Positions 1-9,209 of a DNA stretch of 40,316 bases are shown here, one piece after another (position 1 is the first letter of the stretch; every line of letters begins with the position of its first letter). Source of the stretch: DASVLX01 sp035552275. Its GTDB lineage: Bacteria; Actinomycetota; Actinomycetes; Mycobacteriales; Pseudonocardiaceae. A model generated the notes under the pieces. That model made no database searches. It had not been told where the DNA came from and worked only from the letters and a program-made list of their open reading frames with translations. The position numbers and the translations under genes are program-made. Location of the stretch: positions 1 to 40,316 of the forward strand of contig DASZLR010000138.1 in NCBI GenBank assembly GCA_035552275.1, in the 5' to 3' direction.

Positions 1-168
1 CACTGGTCGCGGGCGGACTGTTGCGCCGACGCGGACCAGCCGGGCTCCGTGAAGTCCCGGGCGCCAGTCAGCAGAACGAGGGCTTCACCGGGTTCTGGTA
101 CGTCCGTCGGCGTCCGCCTGCTCAGCAGTGAGCCGGTCCACCAGTTGGTGGAGGTCCGCGTAGGTCAT
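1..168 (-). pseudogene. Possible small gene, broken by a frameshift or only 27 codons long
   Basis: An ATG at 168 overlaps the stop of the DUF6104 gene by one base (TGATG), the usual sign of translational coupling. The frame reads MTYADLHQLVDRLTAEQADA and meets a stop at 85-87 after 27 codons. A different frame beginning near position 105 continues open to the window edge and reads like protein (VPEPGEALVLLTGARDF and onward). A one-base slip in the GACG-repeat around 103-110 would join the two. I do not recognise the family. It could be a true short peptide, a decayed gene, or a sequencing slip. The missing left flank prevents a decision. Confidence 0.3.
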
Positions 169-350
169 CAGTCGTCGGGGTCGTCGGCGTCGTCGCGGGC
201 GAGGTAGGTGGCCAGCCGTTCGACCGGGCCCTCGAATTCCGGGTGGTCGTCCACGAAATCGCGCATCCGGTTGGCCAGCCAGGACAGCGTCACGCGCTCA
301 TCGCCGCGACGCTGTTCCAGCTCCTCGATACCCCGGTCAGTGAAGTACAC
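168..350 (-). CDS. DUF6104 family small protein
   Basis: The product is a 60-residue acidic protein starting VYFTDRGIEELEQRRG and ending in an Asp-rich tail (DDADDPDD). The sequence and length match the actinobacterial family DUF6104, whose members often sit directly after kgd/sucA; the function is not known. The GTG start at 350 is chosen because it falls two bases after the kgd stop and matches the family N-terminus. Longer upstream extension would run inside kgd. It is most likely cotranscribed with kgd and translationally coupled to it. There is no signal peptide or membrane segment, so it should be cytosolic. Confidence 0.85.
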   Translation of the reverse strand: MYFTDRGIEELEQRRGDERVTLSWLANRMRDFVDDHPEFEGPVERLATYLARDDADDPDD

Positions 351-352
351 CG

Positions 353-3300
353 TCAGCCCTGTCCGAACGCCGCCTCGATCAGCCCGCGCTGCTCGACCTC
401 GTGCACCTTGCTGGAGCCCGACGCCGGCGCGGACATCGCCCGCCGGGACACCTTGCGCAGACCGTGGAACAGCTCGGGCATGTTCTCCGGCAGGATCAGG
501 CCGAGGAACGGCCAGGCGCCCTGGTTCGCCGGCTCTTCCTGCACCCAGCGGATGTCCACCGCGTTCGGATAGTTGTGCATGGTCTCGGTCAGCCGGCGCT
601 GCGGCAGCGGGTAGAACTGCTCGATCCGCACGATCGCGGTGTCCTCGGAACCGCGCTTGGCCTGCTCGGCGGCGAGCTCGTAGTAGAGCTTGCCACTGGT
701 CAGCAGCACCTTGCGTACCTTGGCCGGGTCCGGCTTCGTCGGATCGTCGATCACCGAGCGGAACTTGCCCTCGGTGAACTCCGACAGCGGGCTGACCGCG
801 GCCTTGTTGCGCAGCATCGACTTCGGCGTGAACACGATCAGCGGCCGCTGCACGCCGTCCAGCACATGCCGGCGCAGCAGGTGGAAGTAGTTCGCCGGGG
901 TCGACGGCACGGAGACCGTCATCGACCCTTCGGCGCACAGTTGCAGGAACCGCTCGATCCGGCCCGAGGTGTGGTCCGGCCCCTGTCCCTCGTGGCCGTG
1001 CGGCAGCAGCAGGACCACATTGGACCGCTGGCCCCACTTGGCCTCACTGGACGAGATGAATTCGTCAATGATCGACTGCGCGCCGTTGACAAAGTCGGCG
1101 AACTGCGCCTCCCACAACACGAGCGCCTCGGGATTGGCCACCGAGTAGCCGTACTCGAAGCCCAGCGCCGCGAACTCGCTCAGTGCCGAGTCGTAGGCCA
1201 GGAACCGACCCTGGCCGTCAGCGAGGTTCTGCAGCGGGGTGTACTCGACGCCGGTCTTGCGGTCGATCAGCACCGAGTGCCGCTGGGTGAACGTGCCGCG
1301 CCGGCTGTCCTGACCGGACAGCCGGATCAGCCGGCCCTCGACGGCCAGCGAGCCGAACGCGAGCAACTCGCCGAACGCCCAGTCGATGGCGCCGTCGGTG
1401 GACATCTTCAGCCGGCGTTCCAGCACCGGCCGCACCCTCGGGTGCGTGCTGAACCCCGCCGGCAGGTCGACGTGTGCCCGGCCGATCCGCTCGACCATCT
1501 CCTGGCTGATGGCGGTGGTCACCTTCGTCGGGATCTGCTGCTCGGCCTCGATCGACGGGCTCGGCGACACCTGGGCCTTCTCCAGTTCGCGCACCTCGTT
1601 GAAGACGTGCTCAAGCTGGTTGGAGAAGTCCTTCAGGGCGGTCTCGGCGTCCTCCATGGAGATGTCGCCGCGGCCGATCAGCGCCTCGGTGTAGGTCTTC
1701 CGCACGCTGCGCTTGGTGTCGATGATGTCGTACATCGCCGGCTGCGTCATCGACGGGTCGTCGCCCTCGTTGTGGCCACGGCGCCGGTAGCAGACCATGT
1801 CGATCACGACGTCCTTGTGGAACGTCTCGCGGTATTCGACGGCCAGCTTGGCCACCCAGTAGCAGGCCTCCGGGTCGTCGCCGTTGACGTGGAACACCGG
1901 CGAGCCGATCATCTTCGCCACGTCGGTGCAGTACTTGGACGAGCGGGAGTGCTCGGGGTTGGTGGTGAAGCCGACCTGGTTGTTGACGATCACGTGCACG
2001 GTGCCGCCGGTGCGGTAGCCGCGCAGCAGCGCGAGGTTCAGCGTTTCGGCGACCACGCCCTGACCGGCGAACGCGGCGTCGCCGTGCATCGCCACCGGCA
2101 TGACCGTGTAGCCGCCCTCGGCGCCTTTGTCCAGGATGTCCTGCTTGGCCCGGACAATGCCTTCCAACACCGGGTCGACGGCTTCCAGGTGCGACGGGTT
2201 CGCGGTGAGCGAGACCTTGACCTCGCCGTCGCCGAACATCCGGAAGTACTTGCCCTCGGCGCCCAGGTGATACTTGACGTCACCGGAGCCGTGCGCCTGG
2301 CCGGGGTCGATGTTGCCCTCGAACTCGCGGAAGATCTGCGCGATCGGCTTGCCGACGATGTTGGCCAGCACGTTCAGCCGGCCGCGGTGCGGCATGCCGA
2401 CGACGACCTCGTCCAGCTCGTGCTCGGCGGCCTTGTCCAGCACCGCGTCCAGCAGCGGGATCACCGTCTCGCCGCCCTCCAGCGAGAACCGCTTCTGGCC
2501 CACGTACTTGGTCTGCAGGAAGGTCTCGAACGCCTCGGCCGCGTTGAGCTTGGACAGGATGTACTTCTGCACCGAGGTGTCCGGCTTCTCGTGCGGGATC
2601 TCGATGCGCTCCTGCAGCCAGTGCCGCTCGGCCGGTTGCAGGATGTGCATGTACTCGACGCCGACGGTCCGGCAGTACGAGTCGCGCAGCACGCCGAGCA
2701 CGTCCCGCAGCTTCATTCGGTCCTTGCTGGCGAAACCGGCGACCGGGAACGTGCGGTCCAGATCCCACAGCGTCAGGCCGTGCTGCAACACGTCCAGGTC
2801 GTCGTGCCGGCGCTGGCGGTAGTTGAGCGGGTCGATGTCGGCCATCAGGTGGCCGCGGGTCCGGTAGGCGTCGATCAGCTCCAGCACCCGGGCGGCCTTG
2901 TCAACGGCGCCCTCGGGAATGTCGCGCACCCAGCGCACCGGCTCGTAGGGCAGCCGCAGCGAGGTGAAGATGTCGTCGTAGAAGCCGTCGCCGCCGAGCA
3001 GCAACTCGTGGATCCGCTTCAGGAACTCGCCGGACTCGGCGCCCTGGATGACCCGGTGGTCGTAGGTGGACGTCAGCGTGATGATCTTGCTGATGCCCAT
3101 GTCGACCAGGGCTTCCTCGCTGGTGCCCTGGAACTGCGCCGGGTACTCCATCGCGCCGACGCCGATGATCGTGCCCTGCCCGGACTGCAGCCGGGGCACC
3201 GAGTGGTTGGTGCCGATGGTGCCCGGGTTGGTCAGCGAGATCGTGGTGCCGGCGAAGTCGTCGGCGGTGAGCGCGCCCGCGCGGGCCCGGCGAATGATGT

Positions 3301-4177
3301 CCTCGTACGCCTGCCAGAACTGGGTGAAGGTCATCGCCTCGGAACCCTTGACCGAGGCGACCACCAGGGTCCGCTGGCCGTCCTTGCCGGGCAGGTCGAT
3401 GGCCAGGCCGAAGTTGACGTGCGGCGGCGTGACCACCGTGGGTCGGCTGTCCACCTCGGCGAAGTGCCGGTTCATGTTCGGGAACGACCCGAGCGCCTTG
3501 ACGACCGCGTAACCGATGAGGTGGGTGAAGGAGACCTTGCCGCCGCGGGTGCGCTTGAGGTGGTTGTTGATGACGATTCGGTTGTCCGCCAACAGCTTCG
3601 CCGGCACGGCCCGCACGCTGGTCGCGGTCGGCACGGTCAGCGACAGCTGCATGTTCTTGGCGATGGCCGCGGCCGGCCCGCGCAGCGTGGTGCGCTGCTC
3701 GTCGACGGCCGGCTTGACCGGAGCGGCCGTCGCGGCCGCGGTGGGCGCCGGCTTGCCGGTGGCGGGCAGGCTGGTCGTCGCGTTCGACACACCGCCCAAC
3801 GGAGTCGACGGGGCCGGGCGGGTGGCGGACCGGACGCCGGGTTGGCCGTTGGTGGCCAGCGTCGTGCTGGCTGGGCCGGCGCTGGATGGGCCGGTGGGGG
3901 TGGCTGGCGGCGGAGCCTGCCGGGTGGTGGTCTGCGTCGTGCCCGGCGCGGTGATCGTGCCGGTCGCGGTTCCGACCGCGACTCCGGTAGTAGTTCCGGC
4001 GCTGGAGTTCGCCGTGATGGCCTCGGATTCGCCGGCGGCGCGCTGCGTCGGCTTGTAGTCGGCGAAGAACTCGTGCCATGCGGGGTCTACCGAGGACGGG
4101 TCCGCGAGGAACTGCTCGTACATCTCCTCGACAAGCCACTCGTTCGGGCCGAACTGTGACGCAGTGCTGCTGGACAC
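353..4177 (-). CDS. kgd: Multifunctional 2-oxoglutarate decarboxylase / dehydrogenase E1-E2 fusion
   Basis: This is a thiamine-diphosphate enzyme of the TCA cycle that acts on 2-oxoglutarate. The actinobacterial form fuses an E2-like succinyltransferase domain to the E1 component and lacks a lipoyl domain. Its 1274 residues are slightly longer than the roughly 1230 of mycobacterial Kgd. The N-terminal helix (about 1-45, NEWLVEEMYEQFLADP) is followed by a Thr/Pro/Ala-rich linker (about 50-165). The E2 catalytic domain (about 170-400) contains DHRVIQGA at 373-380. The E1 domain follows, with MPHRGRLNV, the HGDAAFAGQG ThDP-binding region and VNNQVGFTT. The GTG start fits the family N-terminus and is preceded by a GAGG-containing leader. 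Known regulation in relatives is by the FHA protein GarA; no garA is in the window. Confidence 0.97.
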   Translation of the reverse strand: MSSSTASQFGPNEWLVEEMYEQFLADPSSVDPAWHEFFADYKPTQRAAGESEAITANSSAGTTTGVAVGTATGTITAPGTTQTTTRQAPPPATPTGPSSAGPASTTLATNGQPGVRSATRPAPSTPLGGVSNATTSLPATGKPAPTAAATAAPVKPAVDEQRTTLRGPAAAIAKNMQLSLTVPTATSVRAVPAKLLADNRIVINNHLKRTRGGKVSFTHLIGYAVVKALGSFPNMNRHFAEVDSRPTVVTPPHVNFGLAIDLPGKDGQRTLVVASVKGSEAMTFTQFWQAYEDIIRRARAGALTADDFAGTTISLTNPGTIGTNHSVPRLQSGQGTIIGVGAMEYPAQFQGTSEEALVDMGISKIITLTSTYDHRVIQGAESGEFLKRIHELLLGGDGFYDDIFTSLRLPYEPVRWVRDIPEGAVDKAARVLELIDAYRTRGHLMADIDPLNYRQRRHDDLDVLQHGLTLWDLDRTFPVAGFASKDRMKLRDVLGVLRDSYCRTVGVEYMHILQPAERHWLQERIEIPHEKPDTSVQKYILSKLNAAEAFETFLQTKYVGQKRFSLEGGETVIPLLDAVLDKAAEHELDEVVVGMPHRGRLNVLANIVGKPIAQIFREFEGNIDPGQAHGSGDVKYHLGAEGKYFRMFGDGEVKVSLTANPSHLEAVDPVLEGIVRAKQDILDKGAEGGYTVMPVAMHGDAAFAGQGVVAETLNLALLRGYRTGGTVHVIVNNQVGFTTNPEHSRSSKYCTDVAKMIGSPVFHVNGDDPEACYWVAKLAVEYRETFHKDVVIDMVCYRRRGHNEGDDPSMTQPAMYDIIDTKRSVRKTYTEALIGRGDISMEDAETALKDFSNQLEHVFNEVRELEKAQVSPSPSIEAEQQIPTKVTTAISQEMVERIGRAHVDLPAGFSTHPRVRPVLERRLKMSTDGAIDWAFGELLAFGSLAVEGRLIRLSGQDSRRGTFTQRHSVLIDRKTGVEYTPLQNLADGQGRFLAYDSALSEFAALGFEYGYSVANPEALVLWEAQFADFVNGAQSIIDEFISSSEAKWGQRSNVVLLLPHGHEGQGPDHTSGRIERFLQLCAEGSMTVSVPSTPANYFHLLRRHVLDGVQRPLIVFTPKSMLRNKAAVSPLSEFTEGKFRSVIDDPTKPDPAKVRKVLLTSGKLYYELAAEQAKRGSEDTAIVRIEQFYPLPQRRLTETMHNYPNAVDIRWVQEEPANQGAWPFLGLILPENMPELFHGLRKVSRRAMSAPASGSSKVHEVEQRGLIEAAFGQG

Positions 4178-4297
4178 GGCTTTCGCTCGCCTCTATCCAT
4201 CTCTCTGTTGTGGTAGTGCGTGAAAAAACTCCATAGCCAGGCTAGTCCTCCGGACAGCGCCCTTCACATCAGACAGACTGCTCGCCACGAGTGGTCT

Positions 4298-4371
4298 GTC
4301 ACATGATCGGTTACCGAATCGATAAGGAGGTCACATACTGGGACGTTGGCCTGGTGCGCTCGGCGTCACAT
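4298..4371. repeat. Three GTCACAT direct repeats in the kgd upstream region
   Basis: GTCACAT occurs at 4298-4304, 4330-4336 and 4365-4371, with start-to-start spacing of 32 and 35 bases (about three helical turns). They lie in the 232-base gap between kgd, which reads leftward from 4177, and the end of the ABC exporter gene. TCACA is half of the Crp/GlxR consensus, but no matching TGTGA arm at the right distance was found. The rest of the gap holds the presumed kgd promoter; no clear -10/-35 pair could be assigned. Confidence 0.35.
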
Positions 4372-4409
4372 AGTAAATCCCAGCCCGTTCAAGATCAACT
4401 AAAGCTACC

Positions 4410-7400
4410 TCAGGCGGCCGTGTTGGCATCGGCTTCGGCGCTGCTGTCGGCACCGCTGTCCGCGCTGCCGTAGCGCCACAGTCGGGCGTACTGTCCGTCC
4501 GCGGCTAGCAACTCCCGATGGGTGCCGTCCTCGACCACGCGGCCCTGGTCGAGCACGATGATCCGATCGGCGCGGGCGGCGGTGGCCAGCCGGTGGGCGA
4601 CCACGAACGTGGTGCGCTGCCGTCTTAACCGCTCGCTGGCGGCGAGGACCGCGGCTTCGGTGCCCGGATCCAGCGCGGCGGTGGCCTCATCGAAAAGCAG
4701 CAGGTCCGGGTCGACCAGTTCGGCACGGGCCAGGGCGACCAGCTGACGCTGCCCGGCCGACAGACCCTGGCCCCGTTCGCCGACCGGGTGCCGGAAGCCG
4801 TGCGGCAGCGTCGCCACCATCGGCAGCGCGCCCACCTCACGGACAGCCCGTTCGGTCTCTCCGTCGGAGGAATCCGGCCGGCCGTACCGCACGTTGTCGG
4901 CGAGGTCTCCGGTGAACAGGTGTGGTTCCTGCGGCACCACGCCCAGCCGCTGGCGGAAGCCCGGAAGGTCGTAACGGCGGACGTCCATGCCGTCCACCAG
5001 CACCCCGCCGGCGGACACGTCGTAGAACCGGGCGATCAGCTTGACCAGCGTCGATTTGCCGGCTCCGGTCGCGCCGACCAGCGCGACCGTCTGGCCGGCG
5101 GGCACCCGGAAGGAGATCCGTTCCAACGCCGGCCGGCTGGCGCCGGGGTATTGGAAGGTCACCTCGCGTAGCTCCACCTCGCCACGCAGATGCGCCGGCG
5201 CCGACGCCGGATGGTCCGCGTCCGGCACGTTGGTCGGCGTGTCGAGCAGTTCGCCGATCCGGTGCAGGCCCACCCGGGCCTGCTGGTATCCGTCGAACAC
5301 CTGGGACAGCTGCTGGACGGGAGAGAAGAACTGACCCAGGTACAACAGGAACGCGACCAGCACGCCCGGCGTCAGCGAGCCGTGTGCCACCCAGGCAGCT
5401 CCGACACCCAGCACAACCGCCTGGGCGAATTCGGAGAGGAAGGTGACGAACGGGAAGTAGGTCGCGATGTAGCCCTGCGCCCGCAGCCGGGACCGCCGGT
5501 AGCCCTCGGACAGCTCGCCGAATGCCGCTGCGGACTGGCGTTCCCTGGTGTTCGCCTGCGCCACCCGCAGGCCGGACACGTTCTCCTGGAGGTTCGCGTT
5601 CACCGCGCTGATCCGCTCCCGGGCCTCGGCGTACGCGGCCGAGGACAGCCGGCGGAAGATCACCGTGGCCACCGCGAGAACCGGCAGCGCGGCCAGCGCG
5701 ATCAACGCCAGCCCCGGATCGATCACCACCATGGCGACCGCCATGCCCACCACGGTGAGCACGCTGACGACCGCGTTGATCAACCCGGTTTGCAGGAAGG
5801 TGGCCAGCGCGTCCACGTCGGTGGTCATCCTGGTCATGATCCGGCCGCCCATCTCGCGCTCGTAGTAGTCGAGCCCGAGCCGTTGCAGATGCCGATAACT
5901 GCGCACCCGCAACGCGAACAGCACCGTCTCCCCGGCACGAGTGGTGACCACGGTCTGCCACAGCAACGCCGCCCAGTCCACCACCACGATGACGAGCGCG
6001 ATGACCGTCGCCGCCCAGATCGCGGACGCCACGTGCGCGGTGACGCCGGAGTCGACGCCCTCCCGGACCAGGATGGGCAGCGCCACACTGGCCAGGGCGT
6101 CGACGCCGACCAGCAGCAGGGCGAACAACAACGCCCACCGCACCGGGCGCAGCGTCGTCGCCAGCCGGAACCGCCCGGTCCCGCGAAGGTCCATATCGGA
6201 TAGTCCGGGTCGGTCGTCGGCCGGCGGCAGGGCGTTCACCGCCGCCAGCAGCTCCGGCGTGGGCGGCAACCCGTCCAGCCCCATGCCGCGACCGCCGGCG
6301 GCCGCGCCGGTGTTCTGCCGGCCGCCGACCGTGGGGCGTTCCGGGGGCGGCGGCCACAACGCGGCGGTGGTGCCGTCCGGGCCGGGCCGGAGCGTGTCGT
6401 CGGCGGCGAGTGGGTGCACCGGATCCTCGATCGCCTCGCCGGGGCCGGCCAACAGCGCGCGGAACAGCGCGCAGCGGGCCGTCAGTTCGGCTTCGGTGCC
6501 GATATCGACGACCGTGCCGCGGTCGAGCACGGCGATCCGGTCGGCCAGTGCCAGGCTGGACCGGCGGTGCGCGATGACGAGCGTGGTGCGCTGGGCGGTC
6601 ACCGAACGCAGGGTTCGCTGGATGGCTGCCTCGGTCTCGGCGTCCACCGCCGAGGTCGCGTCGTCCAGCACGAGCACACGTGGATCGGACAGCAGGGCGC
6701 GGGCCAGCGCGATCCGCTGCCGCTGGCCGCCGGACAGGGTCAGCCCGCGTTCGCCGACGACCGTGTCGTATCCGTCCGGGAGCGCCTCGATGAACTCGTG
6801 TGCCTCGGCGGCCTGAGCTGCCGCCCGGACTTCCTCGTCGGTCGCCTCCGGCCGGCCGTAGGCGATGTTGTCGCGCACCGACGTGGAGAACAGGAACGCC
6901 TCTTCGAACACCATGCCCAGGGTGCTGCGCAGCGATTCCAGCCGCAGCCGCCGAATGTCGACCGGATCTCCCGGCGGGCCGATCCGCACCGCGCCGGACT
7001 GCACGTCGTAGAAACGGGGCAGCAGTAGGGAAACCGTGGACTTGCCAGATCCGGAACTGCCGATCAACGCCAGTGTCTCGCCCGGCTCGACCCGCAGTGA
7101 CACCCCGTCGAGCACCGGCTCGCTGCGCGTGTAGCCGAACCGGACCTGATCCAGCACGACCTCGACCGGCCCGGCCGGGACATCGCCAGCGTCCGGCGCG
7201 TCGGTGATCTCGGGCTGCGAGTCGACCAGCTCGTAGACCCGTTCGACGGCGGCGCGGGCCAGCTGGCCCATGATCACCAGGCCGGAGATCATCCGGGCCG
7301 GGCCGGACAACGTGGCCACGTAGCTGACGAACGCCACGAAGGTGCCCAGGCTGACCGTGCCGTTGAGGGCCAGCCAACCGCCCAGCGCCAGCACCGCGAC

Positions 7401-8186
7401 CTGGCCGAGCGAGGGCAGCGCGGACAGGGTGGCGTTCGGCCGCGCCTCCAGCCGGGCCGTGCGCAGCCGCTCGCCGAACAGCTTGCGCGCCAACCGTTCC
7501 AGCTTCGCGGTTTCCCGTGCCTCCTGGCCGAAGCCCTTGACCACCCGGACTCCGGTCACCGTCTCCTCGACCTGCTGCGCCACATCGGCGGCCCGCTGCT
7601 GTGCCGACCAGGTCGCCGGGAACAGCCGCTTGCGCGATGTGGCGGTCACGAAGGCGAGCAGTGGGACCATGACCAGCGCGATCAGCGTGAGCAGCGGGGA
7701 CAGCCAGACCATCGCGGCCAGCGCGCCGATCAACAGCACCGCCATGCCCAGCGAGAACGGCACCATGGACAGCAGCCCGTAGACGAGTTGCAGGTCGCTG
7801 TTGGCCCGCGACACCACCTGCCCGGTGCGCAGGGCGTCCTGCTTGGCGCCGTCCAGCCGGGCGACCGCGCCGAACACCGCCTGGCGCAGATCATGCTGCA
7901 CGTCCAGAGCCAGCTTGCCGGCCAGGAACCGGCGCAGGAACGCCATGCCGAACCGGAGCAGGGCCAGCGCGGCAAGCAGGCCCACCAGCCAGCCGAGCCG
8001 ATTGGTCACCCCGGCCACGGCGTCATTCACGCCGAGCCGGACCACCAGCGGCGCGACCGCCTCCAGCCCGACGCCCAGCGCGGAGGACACCACGACGACC
8101 AGAACCAGCCGGCGGTGCCGCCAGCAGGCGGCGGACAGCCGGCGGATCCAGCCGGGCGACGGAGCGGAAGCGATGTGATCGGACAT
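4410..8186 (-). CDS. Fused double ABC exporter (TMD-NBD-TMD-NBD), multidrug type
   Basis: This 1258-residue protein contains two complete half-exporters in one chain, each with a six-helix transmembrane domain and a nucleotide-binding domain. NBD1 has Walker A GSSGSGKST, signature LSGGQRQ and a Walker B ending LDDATSAVD, with Asp where the catalytic Glu normally sits. NBD2 has GATGAGKST, a variant signature LSAGQRQ and the normal FDEATAALD. This gives one consensus and one degenerate ATP site, as in heterodimeric exporters such as BmrCD or TM287/288. A Pro/Gly-rich linker joins the halves. The substrate cannot be told. The ATG at 8186 is preferred to an in-frame start at 8261: TAACCT at 8194-8199 ends seven bases before it (leaderless promoter), and the extra 25 residues are not transporter-like. 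Confidence 0.9.
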   Translation of the reverse strand: MSDHIASAPSPGWIRRLSAACWRHRRLVLVVVVSSALGVGLEAVAPLVVRLGVNDAVAGVTNRLGWLVGLLAALALLRFGMAFLRRFLAGKLALDVQHDLRQAVFGAVARLDGAKQDALRTGQVVSRANSDLQLVYGLLSMVPFSLGMAVLLIGALAAMVWLSPLLTLIALVMVPLLAFVTATSRKRLFPATWSAQQRAADVAQQVEETVTGVRVVKGFGQEARETAKLERLARKLFGERLRTARLEARPNATLSALPSLGQVAVLALGGWLALNGTVSLGTFVAFVSYVATLSGPARMISGLVIMGQLARAAVERVYELVDSQPEITDAPDAGDVPAGPVEVVLDQVRFGYTRSEPVLDGVSLRVEPGETLALIGSSGSGKSTVSLLLPRFYDVQSGAVRIGPPGDPVDIRRLRLESLRSTLGMVFEEAFLFSTSVRDNIAYGRPEATDEEVRAAAQAAEAHEFIEALPDGYDTVVGERGLTLSGGQRQRIALARALLSDPRVLVLDDATSAVDAETEAAIQRTLRSVTAQRTTLVIAHRRSSLALADRIAVLDRGTVVDIGTEAELTARCALFRALLAGPGEAIEDPVHPLAADDTLRPGPDGTTAALWPPPPERPTVGGRQNTGAAAGGRGMGLDGLPPTPELLAAVNALPPADDRPGLSDMDLRGTGRFRLATTLRPVRWALLFALLLVGVDALASVALPILVREGVDSGVTAHVASAIWAATVIALVIVVVDWAALLWQTVVTTRAGETVLFALRVRSYRHLQRLGLDYYEREMGGRIMTRMTTDVDALATFLQTGLINAVVSVLTVVGMAVAMVVIDPGLALIALAALPVLAVATVIFRRLSSAAYAEARERISAVNANLQENVSGLRVAQANTRERQSAAAFGELSEGYRRSRLRAQGYIATYFPFVTFLSEFAQAVVLGVGAAWVAHGSLTPGVLVAFLLYLGQFFSPVQQLSQVFDGYQQARVGLHRIGELLDTPTNVPDADHPASAPAHLRGEVELREVTFQYPGASRPALERISFRVPAGQTVALVGATGAGKSTLVKLIARFYDVSAGGVLVDGMDVRRYDLPGFRQRLGVVPQEPHLFTGDLADNVRYGRPDSSDGETERAVREVGALPMVATLPHGFRHPVGERGQGLSAGQRQLVALARAELVDPDLLLFDEATAALDPGTEAAVLAASERLRRQRTTFVVAHRLATAARADRIIVLDQGRVVEDGTHRELLAADGQYARLWRYGSADSGADSSAEADANTAA

Positions 8187-8199
8187 GACATTCAGGTTA
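8187..8199 (-). promoter_or_regulatory. Candidate leaderless -10 box of the ABC exporter gene
   Basis: On the minus strand TAACCT is followed by seven bases and then the ATG at 8186. TANNNT ending about seven bases before the start codon is the hallmark of leaderless transcripts in actinobacteria. No convincing Shine-Dalgarno sequence precedes this ATG, which agrees. A good -35 hexamer was not seen. Confidence 0.5.
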
Positions 8200-8276
8200 T
8201 GTCGCGGACCGACACTGCCGGCGGGATTTTCTTCGGGCCTGTGGACAACTGGGGACGACACGCCGGAACGGGCCGT

Positions 8277-8307
8277 CGGCGTCTCAGGGTTGAACCCTGA
8301 GACGCCG
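8277..8307 (-). terminator. Strong hairpin terminator after the ABC-2 operon
   Basis: A perfect inverted repeat with 15-base arms (CGGCGTCTCAGGGTT and its complement) and a single-base centre lies 33 bases beyond the stop of the permease gene. There is no long T-run, which is common in actinobacterial terminators. It would isolate the ABC-2 operon from the exporter gene downstream on the same strand. Confidence 0.75.
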
Positions 8308-8339
8308 GATCGGAGCCTGCTCGGGTGGGCTGGGTCGGG

Positions 8340-9209
8340 TCAGGTGACGTCGCGGTTTTCGGTTACGGCCCAACCGATGCCGAAGAAAATCCCGCTGTAG
8401 AGCAGGAAGATCAGCGCGCTGACCCACCAGTCGAACACCCCGCGAGCGCCGGCCGCGAACTGGATCAGCAGGATCACGTTGTCGTGCACGTTCGTCGGTA
8501 TCGGCGGCAGGCTGTGCACGTACGTCTGGGTGGCGAGCGCGCTGGTGATCCCGTCGCCGGCCTGGTTCGGCAGGAAGCCCGGGCCGTGCCCGGGAAGGAC
8601 CAGGGTCACCAGGTTCTCCACCACGATCGAGTACATCAGCAGCGTGATGACGGTGCCGACCACAGTGCCGAAGATCGCGCCGACACCGACGGCCAGCAGC
8701 GTCCACAGCACGCTTTCCAACACGCCGGCGGCGGCGATCTGCAGCCAGGCCGTGGCGTCCGGCAGCAGATCGGTGTGCGCGGTGCTGCCCAGTGCGATCC
8801 CGCCGGTGGCCGCCAACGAGATCACGACACCGTAGATCGCGCCCCAGACGGTGTAGGTGATGAGCTTCGCGGACAGCACCGAGACCCGGCCGGGTGCGGT
8901 CAGGTAGGTCGTGGTGAGCGTCTTGTGCCGGATCTCGGTCGACAGCGCGAGCCCACCGAGCAGCATCGGGAAGACGGTGGTGATGTTGATCGCCCTGGAC
9001 AGCGCGAACACCGAGACCGGGGTGTTGTGCAGGTTCACGCCGAGTTGCTGGAAGTCCGGGTCCTGGGTCATCTGATCGACCAGGCCGCCGCCGAACGCCG
9101 ACCAGATGAGCGCCCACACGAACGCCACCAGTGCGGTGGGAATCAGCAGCGTCCACCAGATATTGGTGCTGAACACCTTGCGGAACTCGGCCTTGACGAG
9201 CTTTTCCAT
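8340..9209 (-). CDS. ABC-2 type transporter permease
   Basis: This 289-residue membrane protein is predicted to form the channel for the ATPase encoded immediately upstream. It starts MEKLVKAEFRKVFSTNIWWTLLIPTALVAF, a typical ABC-2 N-terminus: short cytosolic helix, then the first membrane segment. About six hydrophobic stretches follow, with a large extracytoplasmic loop near residues 45-75. Its ATG overlaps the ATPase stop by one base (TGATG), so the two are translationally coupled. Substrates in this family include drugs, lipids and peptides; nothing here identifies one. The strong hairpin downstream closes the operon. Confidence 0.9.
   Translation of the reverse strand: MEKLVKAEFRKVFSTNIWWTLLIPTALVAFVWALIWSAFGGGLVDQMTQDPDFQQLGVNLHNTPVSVFALSRAINITTVFPMLLGGLALSTEIRHKTLTTTYLTAPGRVSVLSAKLITYTVWGAIYGVVISLAATGGIALGSTAHTDLLPDATAWLQIAAAGVLESVLWTLLAVGVGAIFGTVVGTVITLLMYSIVVENLVTLVLPGHGPGFLPNQAGDGITSALATQTYVHSLPPIPTNVHDNVILLIQFAAGARGVFDWWVSALIFLLYSGIFFGIGWAVTENRDVT

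Noticed and set aside
401..4159. Unbroken plus-strand frame of 1252 codons opposite kgd
   Set aside because: Its translation is Arg/His/Val-rich with no domain, and it mirrors the codon bias of kgd, whose protein is unmistakable. It is a shadow frame caused by high GC.
4298..4371. Crp/GlxR binding sites at the GTCACAT repeats
   Set aside because: Only one arm of the TGTGA-N6-TCACA consensus is present at each copy, so they are kept only as direct repeats.
4291..4473. Plus-strand 60-codon frame with an AAGGAGG nearby
   Set aside because: The AAGGAGG lies inside the frame, not before its start, and half of the frame overlaps the exporter gene. The sequence looks like noise.
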